Below, piece after piece: positions 22,794-28,999 of a stretch of DNA of 64,000 bases (position 1 is the stretch's first letter; each line of letters begins with the position of its first letter). The notes under the pieces were generated by a model. It made no database searches, was not told where the DNA came from, and saw only the letters and a program-made list of their open reading frames with translations. The translations under genes and the position numbers were made by a program. Source of the DNA: Desulfobulbus sp. (GTDB taxonomy: Bacteria > Desulfobacterota > Desulfobulbia > Desulfobulbales > Desulfobulbaceae); assembly GCA_028684915.1 (NCBI GenBank), contig JAQUEZ010000007.1, positions 1 through 64,000 on the forward strand, given 5' to 3'.

Positions 22794-25094
22794 ATGGACA
22801 TCCCTTTAAGCGAATTTCTCGATCAATGGGGCGAGGTACTCAAGTCCCAGGTCATCACCACCATGCACCCGGTCTATCAGCCCAAGACTGAGGACCAGTG
22901 GGATACACAGGCACGCGAACAACTGGGCCAGCTCAAACGCACCCCGTTTGAGGCCCAGATCCGCTGCGGCATCCTGCCGATTGCCCGAACGCTCTACAAG
23001 GAGGACCGCAAAGGCGCCTTCCTGGTGGGCGAGATGGGAGCGGGTAAGACGATCATGAGCCTGGCCGTGGCCGCGCTCGATCCCAAGCCGACCAAGCGCA
23101 TCCTCATCCAATGCCCCGGTCATCTGGTCCGCAAATGGATCCGGGAGGCGGAAGCAACCCTGCCCGGCTGCACCTGCACCAACCTCAACGGCCGGGACAT
23201 GACCCTGTTGCTCGATCATAAACGAAAACCTGCAAAACCACGGGGCACTGAAATCTGGGTGCTGGGCAAGGAGCGCGCCAAGCTGCACTACCAGCGCAAG
23301 CCCGGCCTCATGGTCCGACAAGGTGCATCCTGCTGCCCGGACTGCGGCGCTCAGGTGATGGTGAATCTGAACGACCAGGCTCCGGTCTGCGAACATTGCC
23401 AAGCCTGGATGTGGTCGGCCGACGGTGGACGCAACCGGCGCTATGCCAAGGCCGAGTTCATCAAGCGCTATCTCCCCAAAGGGTTCTTCGATCTGGTCAT
23501 CCTTGACGAGGTCCACGAACTCAAAGGCGGCGGCACCGCCCAGGGCCAGGCCATGTCGTGCCTGATCGCCCGTTCTCGCAAGGTGCTGGCGCTGACCGGC
23601 ACCCTCATGGGCGGCTACTCGAAGGATTTGTTTTATCTCCTCTGGCGGATGTTTCCCCGGCAGATGGTGCAGGCCGGTTTTGAATACGGCCGCACCCTCG
23701 GTTTTGCCGAACGCTATGGGGTGGTGGAACGCACCTACAAGGCCAATGATCTGGGCCCGGACTGGAATCAGGCCAGCATCGGCCGCAAGACCGGTAAGGC
23801 CAGGATCAAGGAGGCGCCGGGGATTTCCCCGTTGCTGCTGCCGGATCTGCTCTTGGAGCGTTCCGCCTTTGTCCGATTGAACGATGTCAGCCAGGCCCTG
23901 CCCGACTACGAAGAAATCATCGTCACCACCCCAATGGATGACGCACTGCAAACCCATTATTTCGAACTCTCCAACACCCTGGTCGCTGCCACCCGCAAGG
24001 CGCTGGCCTGCGGGGATATGCGACTGTTAGGCAAGATGCTGCAAAGCCTCCTGGCCTATCCGGATGGCTGCCGCTTTGGCGAACGGGTTTATCTCGAACG
24101 CGGCGGCGTGGAAGAACTGATCGCCTCGGCTCCGGCCCTGGAGATCAATCTCCTGGCCAAGGAAAAGCGGTTGTTGGAGATCCTGACAACGGAACGCAAA
24201 CAGGGCCGCAAGGTGGCGGTCTTTCTCGAACACACCGGTACCCGCGACTTGGTGCCCACCCTGGTGGACAAGCTGCAAGAAAAAGGATTCTCCCCCTTGG
24301 TACTGCGGGGGCAGGCGGTCAAACCTGAACAGCGGGAAGACTGGCTGAAAGAAAACCTCGCCACCGGTCAGTACGACTGTCTGCTCTGCAACCCCAACCT
24401 GGTCAAGACCGGTCTGGATCTTTTGGACTTCCCGACCATCGTCTTTTTCCAGTGCGGCTATTCGGTGTTCACCCTCAGGCAGGCCAGCCGCCGTAGTTGG
24501 CGGATTGGCCAGAACCTGCCGGTCCGGGTCTTCTACCTGGCCTATGCCGAAACCATGCAGGACAAGGCGCTCAGCCTCATGGCCCAGAAGATGGAGACCT
24601 CGCTTGCGGTTGAGGGCGAACTCTCGGGTCAAGGCTTGGCTGCTCTCTCCGAATCGGAAAACAGCATGCTCTATGAGCTGGCCAAGGCCCTCACCGGCCA
24701 GCAGCCGGTGGAGGATGTCACCACCGCCTGGAGCAGGTATCGCCAACGAGAACTGGCCTCGGTGCTCGATCTCGATGAGAGCGAAAGCGTTACCACCACC
24801 GAGGAAACCCGGGTGACCACCACAACCACCATCAGTTCCCCCGATGGGCAGACCGCACTGGTTCGCCACGAGTTGGTGATCAGGGGCCGGGTCTATCTCC
24901 GGGGCAACACGGCGGTGGCCTATGTGGACGGCAACCGTTTCCGGCTGCAAGCCGGGGTGATCTATTGGCAGGATCGCCAGATCGGCAGCTATGACCGCCA
25001 AGGTCATGGCGAGATCAACCATAAACCCATTCGTCTCTACAAGCCGCCCCACCTTGGCCACTTCGTCTTGGCCGAGGTGCGGCAGGCTGCTTGA
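22794..25094 (+). CDS. SNF2/DEAD-like helicase with zinc ribbon
   Basis: A 766-residue superfamily 2 ATPase. Walker A is G-E-M-G-A-G-K-T near residue 79; a zinc-ribbon insert with two C-x-x-C pairs (C-P-D-C and C-E-H-C) lies near 181-204. The Walker B-type D-E-V-H-E-L near 238 is followed by L-T-G-T-L-M-G-G. The C-terminal helicase half has G-L-D-L-L near 543 and Q-A-S-R-R-S-W-R-I-G-Q near 563, the SNF2 motif VI. The last 120 residues form an extra beta-rich domain. It should translocate on or remodel DNA-protein complexes. Its pairing with the DUF6094 methyltransferase suggests a DNA protection or processing module. Confidence 0.85.
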   Translation: MDIPLSEFLDQWGEVLKSQVITTMHPVYQPKTEDQWDTQAREQLGQLKRTPFEAQIRCGILPIARTLYKEDRKGAFLVGEMGAGKTIMSLAVAALDPKPTKRILIQCPGHLVRKWIREAEATLPGCTCTNLNGRDMTLLLDHKRKPAKPRGTEIWVLGKERAKLHYQRKPGLMVRQGASCCPDCGAQVMVNLNDQAPVCEHCQAWMWSADGGRNRRYAKAEFIKRYLPKGFFDLVILDEVHELKGGGTAQGQAMSCLIARSRKVLALTGTLMGGYSKDLFYLLWRMFPRQMVQAGFEYGRTLGFAERYGVVERTYKANDLGPDWNQASIGRKTGKARIKEAPGISPLLLPDLLLERSAFVRLNDVSQALPDYEEIIVTTPMDDALQTHYFELSNTLVAATRKALACGDMRLLGKMLQSLLAYPDGCRFGERVYLERGGVEELIASAPALEINLLAKEKRLLEILTTERKQGRKVAVFLEHTGTRDLVPTLVDKLQEKGFSPLVLRGQAVKPEQREDWLKENLATGQYDCLLCNPNLVKTGLDLLDFPTIVFFQCGYSVFTLRQASRRSWRIGQNLPVRVFYLAYAETMQDKALSLMAQKMETSLAVEGELSGQGLAALSESENSMLYELAKALTGQQPVEDVTTAWSRYRQRELASVLDLDESESVTTTEETRVTTTTTISSPDGQTALVRHELVIRGRVYLRGNTAVAYVDGNRFRLQAGVIYWQDRQIGSYDRQGHGEINHKPIRLYKPPHLGHFVLAEVRQAA

Positions 25095-25117
25095 CCACTG
25101 TTTGCACTCAAACCAAT

Positions 25118-25174
25118 CCCTGACGGGGCGCACTGCCCCGATGGGCTGCTGTGCCTCGTCCATAGGAGGCACAC
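25118..25174 (+). promoter_or_regulatory. Structured leader L6 before radC
   Basis: CCC (25118-25120) and GGG (25143-25145) enclose the hairpin GGGGC (25125-25129) / GCCCC (25135-25139). TGTGCCTC (25150-25157) then pairs perfectly over eight bases with GAGGCACA (25166-25173), covering the Shine-Dalgarno. Confidence 0.65.
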
Positions 25175-25654
25175 ATGCTCTACATCAAAGATATCTGCGG
25201 CATCTACCAGCCCGCACCCAAGGAAACCATTCTCTCAGAAGCCCGTAAGCTCAGCGGGTATCAGTTCCGGCGTGGGGCCGCCATTCTGTCTCCCACCGCC
25301 GCCAAGGAAGCCATCGGACTCAAGCTCGCCGGCCTGGAGCACGAGGTATTCGGCTGCCTGTTCCTCGACAGCCGGCATCAGGTGCTGGCCTGGCGGGAGA
25401 TGTTCCGGGGCTCGATCAACCGCAACTCGGTCCATCCCCGTGAAGTAGTCAAGGAAGCACTGACGCTCAATGCAGCCTCGGTCATCATCGCCCATAACCA
25501 CCCATCCGGCGGTATCCAGCCCAGCAAGGAAGACCTGGAACTCACCCGCACTCTGACCGAGATCCTCAAGGTGATCGACGTCCGGATGCTCGATCATCTG
25601 ATCGTGGGGGAAGAAATCCTCTCCCTTTCCGAAACCGGTCATCACAGCGCATGA
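25175..25654 (+). CDS. RadC-like JAB-domain protein
   Basis: A 159-residue protein of the RadC/JAB1 fold. The zinc-binding motif H-N-H-P-S-G lies near residues 109-114, followed by the expected aspartate in S-K-E-D and a C-terminal D-H-L-I-V-G. The N-terminal helix-hairpin-helix part of chromosomal RadC is absent, as is usual for copies on mobile elements. The molecular activity of these proteins is still unclear; they are often found beside antirestriction genes, as here with ArdC. It starts after leader L6. Confidence 0.9.
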   Translation: MLYIKDICGIYQPAPKETILSEARKLSGYQFRRGAAILSPTAAKEAIGLKLAGLEHEVFGCLFLDSRHQVLAWREMFRGSINRNSVHPREVVKEALTLNAASVIIAHNHPSGGIQPSKEDLELTRTLTEILKVIDVRMLDHLIVGEEILSLSETGHHSA

Positions 25655-25656
25655 CA

Positions 25657-25706
25657 CCCATTGGGGACGAGCCGATGAAATTTCCCTGCACCCAAGGAGC
25701 GAAATT
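25657..25706 (+). promoter_or_regulatory. Leader L7 before the ArdC-like gene
   Basis: AATTTC (25679-25684) pairs with GAAATT (25701-25706), enclosing the AAGGAG ribosome site and ending one base before the ATG. The upstream CCCATTGGGG matches the opening of leader L4, but the inner GC hairpin is degenerate. Confidence 0.5.
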
Positions 25707-26642
25707 ATGAAAGATCAAAAAATATCCATCTACGAAGAAATCACCGCCAAAATCATCACCGCCCTGGAAGACGGCGTCAATCCCTGGGCCAAGCCCTGGC
25801 AGACGGTCCATTACGGCCCGTTCCGCAATGCGCTCACCAACCGGGCCTACCGGGGAATGAACGTCCTGCTGCTCAACCTGGTGGCGCTCGCCTGGGGGCA
25901 TGTCGATCCCCGCTGGCTCACCTATCGCAACGCTGAGCAATTAGGCGGCCATGTGCGCAAGGGTGAGAAAGGAGCGTCCATTGTTTTCTGGAAGTTCCTG
26001 CCCGCCAGGGACCGGGACGGCGATGCGCAGCCCGATGCCTTGACCGATGACGAACAGGAGCGAAAGTTGATCCCTTTTGCCCGCAGCTACACGGTGTTCA
26101 ACGTGGAGCAGTGCGAGGGGCTGGATCTACCGCCGCTGGTCGAAGAAGAGGCTCCGGGTCTGGACGAATGCAACCAACTAGCGGAGCAGATCCTTGGCCT
26201 GCCGAATCTGAAGCATGGCGGCAACAAGGCCTGTTATCTGCCGGGGCCGGATATGGTGCTGCTACCCCATCGGTCCAGCTTCGCGCATGGTGATTTTTAT
26301 TTTAGCACTGGCTACCATGAGATTTGCCACTGGTCAGGCCATCCCAGCCGATTGAACCGTACCTTCGGCACCCGCTTCGGTGATCTCGGCTATGCCTTTG
26401 AGGAACTGGTCGCCGAAATCGGCGCCGCCTTCCTTGGTGCTCATACCGGCATCCCTTTTGAGAACATGCGCCATCCGGAGTATATCCACCACTGGCTGCA
26501 GATCCTCCAGGGTGACAGCAAAGCCATCTTCACCGCTGCTGCCAAGGCCCAGCATGCTGCCGACTTTGTCATCGACAAGGCCGGGATTGTTGGTGCTGAG
26601 GAAGATGTTCCCGCAACGAACGAATTCCCGGTGGCGGCGTGA
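25707..26642 (+). CDS. ArdC-like antirestriction protein
   Basis: A 311-residue protein. Residues 1-130 match the ssDNA-binding DUF1738 type (I-T-A-K-I-I-T-A-L-E-D-G-V-N-P-W near residue 10, the R-N-A-L-T-N-R-A-Y-R-G-M-N segment, G-E-K-G-A-S-I-V). The C-terminal half is a zincin-like metallopeptidase with H-E-I-C-H-W-S-G-H near residue 208 and the E-E-L-V-A-E-I helix supplying the third ligand. ArdC proteins protect incoming plasmid DNA against Type I restriction while single-stranded. That fits an ICE that itself carries a Type I system downstream. Confidence 0.9.
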   Translation: MKDQKISIYEEITAKIITALEDGVNPWAKPWQTVHYGPFRNALTNRAYRGMNVLLLNLVALAWGHVDPRWLTYRNAEQLGGHVRKGEKGASIVFWKFLPARDRDGDAQPDALTDDEQERKLIPFARSYTVFNVEQCEGLDLPPLVEEEAPGLDECNQLAEQILGLPNLKHGGNKACYLPGPDMVLLPHRSSFAHGDFYFSTGYHEICHWSGHPSRLNRTFGTRFGDLGYAFEELVAEIGAAFLGAHTGIPFENMRHPEYIHHWLQILQGDSKAIFTAAAKAQHAADFVIDKAGIVGAEEDVPATNEFPVAA

Positions 26643-26654
26643 GAGGAGGGGCAG

Positions 26655-26894
26655 ATGACGAACATAAGAAGGTACAAAATCCCGGTGGTTTTTGAGTTCG
26701 CTGGTGAATTCAGCATCGAAGCGGCTTCACTCGCAACCGCAAAACAGTGTGTGCAACACCATTGCGGGCTCACCATAGGCACGGTCCATTCGACCTTGCC
26801 ACCCGATCAGGTTGACTGGAGTTTTTCCTGCCATCCAACCAAGAAGGTCGGGAAAGGGTGCCGTTGTGAAGAGCCGGTAACCGACCAAGAATAA
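26655..26894 (+). CDS. Small hypothetical protein
   Basis: A 79-residue protein, unrecognised, with F-E-F-A-G-E-F-S-I-E-A-A-S and a C-terminal C-H ... C-R-C pattern that could bind a metal. GAGGAGGGG precedes the start, 12 bases after the ArdC stop. It is probably the last gene of the rightward block. Confidence 0.6.
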   Translation: MTNIRRYKIPVVFEFAGEFSIEAASLATAKQCVQHHCGLTIGTVHSTLPPDQVDWSFSCHPTKKVGKGCRCEEPVTDQE

Positions 26895-27100
26895 TTTGAA
26901 GAAACGAAGAAACTCCAGCAACGCCAACGGCTGCTCCGACCATGACGGTTGGGCAGCCGTTTTTTATTGCCGGCTTAACGGGTCAAGAAAGGCAAGAACC
27001 AGGGCCTTCGGCCAAGAAAGAAGAAACGGCGTGATGGAAGAAACCAAGAAAGAAGAAACGGGGGGCCTTGCTCTTGGAAAATTGGTTAGCGTTGCATCTG
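26895..27100. other. Intergenic region with a short direct repeat
   Basis: No gene is called. CCAAGAAAGAAGAAACGG occurs twice, at 27012-27029 and 27044-27061 (32-base period). Around 26920-26970 a weak GGCTGCCC/GGGCAGCC-type stem followed by TTTTT may terminate the rightward block. Confidence 0.4.
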
Positions 27101-27544
27101 CTAACCATCAGTTAAGATTCTCTCTTCTTTTTGATCAACACGCCACTCCTTGTCTCGGTCATCAGTCAGGATCACAGTGAAAACGGACCTGCCAATTGAG
27201 GCAGAACGGCCATCCTCCAAATAGTCATCAATCCCGAAGTGGGCAGAGAGAACCGCGGTAACCACAGCGCCAGGTGGTGCCAGTTGTCCGGCGTTTCGGA
27301 GGAGTGTTCTCTGACACATCCGGGCAAGAATCCGGTTCCTTTCAATGTCGAATTCAGCGGGTTCGATTCGCAGTTCAAGAAGGTCAATTGTCACCGTCGG
27401 CAACTGGTGCTGATACGCCAGCCAGGCATAATGCTGGGCGGAACAGGCAAACATATGGGCGATACCGCTTGCGAAGCTCTTGATGTATTTCCGGCCCAAT
27501 TTTTTCTGCCCGAATGGCGTATCTATCGTTTTCACTGATCTCAA
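27101..27544 (-). CDS. Hypothetical protein after the RM locus
   Basis: An open frame of up to 147 codons, unrecognised. It begins with a TTG preceded by AGGG; a GTG three codons later is an alternative start. The sequence has ordinary protein composition, a helix with I-A-H-M-F-A-C-S-A-Q-H-Y-A-W-L and a C-terminal V-F-T-V-I-L-T-D-D-R-D-K-E-W-R strand pattern. It lies 29 bases after the stop of the unknown gene below hsdR on the same strand, so it may be the last gene of that operon. Confidence 0.5.
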   Translation of the reverse strand: MRSVKTIDTPFGQKKLGRKYIKSFASGIAHMFACSAQHYAWLAYQHQLPTVTIDLLELRIEPAEFDIERNRILARMCQRTLLRNAGQLAPPGAVVTAVLSAHFGIDDYLEDGRSASIGRSVFTVILTDDRDKEWRVDQKEERILTDG

Positions 27545-27573
27545 TCCCTGCGCTTTGACTCAACCAGACAGGA

Positions 27574-28959
27574 TCACTCCGGCTGCCAGGCGCAATCTGC
27601 CCAGTGCGCTTCGTAGCGTTTCACAAAGTCTTTCATCTCTCGGATGTTGGCGGCAGGTTCACGGCAGGCCCGGGCGCAGGTAGAAACGACATCCCGGTAG
27701 AATTCTGGAGAGACAGTTGTGATACCGGCATAATTCATAAGCAAGTCCGGAAGGCGCTCCGTGATTTTTGCTCCGCGAGGTGCCATCACAACGCTCGGGG
27801 GCTCTCCATACGTGTTGATCAACACGTATCGCCAACTTGGGTCTGCGGCTCCCTGGCGAGGGAGAATCTCACAGGGCTCTGCATTTCCACCGTCTGAAAT
27901 ACCGTCATAGATTTCCTTGAGGGCCAGTGGTTTGCGGGCTACCAGGACATAAGGGCCGGCCCCTACATATCTGGCAATGATTTCGTCGTATTCGATACCG
28001 AGCAAGGTTTCTAAGGCGAAACGCGCTTGGCGGTCAAGGGGAGCCTTTCCCGAAATGAACCATTGAAGTTCCCGCAGAGTGATTCCGACACATTTGGCAA
28101 TCTCTGCGGGCGGATTGGGCCAGCAGGCCACGAGGTTCTTGGCGATTTCGGCCGCGTTGTCATAGACACTGTCGGCCCAGAAACCATCCTCCTCAATAAT
28201 ATCCTCTGGGGCCATCTCTCCTGTCATCAGACAGGGCCTGCCACCAAATCCGTCATGGCTGAGATAACGAGGCTGAGCGGGTGGAAGGGAGGCTTCCCAG
28301 GAAGAGAGCCAAGGGCCGGATTTCCAATCGAGTCCCTTGGTCACTGTTGGAACCGGCACTTGCGCTGGTAAGGCAAGCCACTGCTGGATTCTGTCTTCAA
28401 TCTCGCGGCTGTTCACGCCTCTGAAACCGCCTCTGACATAAAAATCGTGGTCATCCTGAGCGTCCCGGCAAAGGTCCTGGATGGCCCCGGAAAGAGACCG
28501 GTCTTTTCCGTTGTACTTCCTCAACAGCCACCGGCTGAAGTCTTGAGCTGAGCGCAGGGAAGCTGGAAGAGATTTCTCTTTGGCATCGGCGACCTCGACC
28601 CGGACTCCGAATTTTGCCATTTCCCGTGCCAATTCCGGGTCGGCATGGGCGAGGTGACGGTTGATCCGCAGGATATCCGGTCGACCGCGCAAGCCCTTGG
28701 CATTCAACCAGGCCTCCAGAAGAACCTCCAGGAAAGCCCTGGGTTGATCGACTGAAGTGAAGGTCATCCACCGGATGGGCAACCCGGCAACGGTTACCCC
28801 ATAGAGGATAAGAGGGGTAAGCCCGTACCGGCCCGCATCCTTGATCTTTATGGGGTCATCAACGGAAACAATGCCATACTCCGGGTGGTGATAAAGGAAC
28901 TTGGCTATTGAAACGTAGAAATGATGTTCTCTTGGTGATGACTGCGCCTGTTGATTCAT
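27574..28959 (-). CDS. Unrecognised 461-residue protein following hsdR
   Basis: A soluble protein of 461 residues that I cannot place. Residues 1-120 look like a mixed alpha/beta domain (F-Y-V-S-I-A-K-F-L-Y-H-H-P-E-Y-G, L-T-P-L-I-L-Y-G-V), possibly a degenerate nuclease-type fold. About residues 285-330 resemble an XRE-type helix-turn-helix (E-I-A-K-C-V-G-I-T-L-R-E-L-Q-W-F-I-S-G-K). The start at 28959 has GGAGTGAG upstream; an earlier in-frame start would overlap hsdR. It follows hsdR by 40 bases and should be co-transcribed, which suggests an accessory or control role in the restriction system, or an unrelated defence gene riding with it. Confidence 0.7.
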   Translation of the reverse strand: MNQQAQSSPREHHFYVSIAKFLYHHPEYGIVSVDDPIKIKDAGRYGLTPLILYGVTVAGLPIRWMTFTSVDQPRAFLEVLLEAWLNAKGLRGRPDILRINRHLAHADPELAREMAKFGVRVEVADAKEKSLPASLRSAQDFSRWLLRKYNGKDRSLSGAIQDLCRDAQDDHDFYVRGGFRGVNSREIEDRIQQWLALPAQVPVPTVTKGLDWKSGPWLSSWEASLPPAQPRYLSHDGFGGRPCLMTGEMAPEDIIEEDGFWADSVYDNAAEIAKNLVACWPNPPAEIAKCVGITLRELQWFISGKAPLDRQARFALETLLGIEYDEIIARYVGAGPYVLVARKPLALKEIYDGISDGGNAEPCEILPRQGAADPSWRYVLINTYGEPPSVVMAPRGAKITERLPDLLMNYAGITTVSPEFYRDVVSTCARACREPAANIREMKDFVKRYEAHWADCAWQPE

Positions 28960-28999
28960 TCTCACTCCTTGGCTTGAGCGAAGTGAAGATGGATCCCCT

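Noticed and set aside
22806..23957. 383-codon open frame opposite the helicase gene
   Set aside because: Antisense shadow; same for the frame at 24027-25172.
27012..27061. Direct repeat CCAAGAAAGAAGAAACGG as a recombination site
   Set aside because: Only two copies, purine-rich and low complexity; no flanking mobile gene.
26896..27180. 94-codon plus-strand frame after the small ArdC-linked gene
   Set aside because: Low-complexity Lys/Glu/Arg composition from the direct repeat and no ribosome site.
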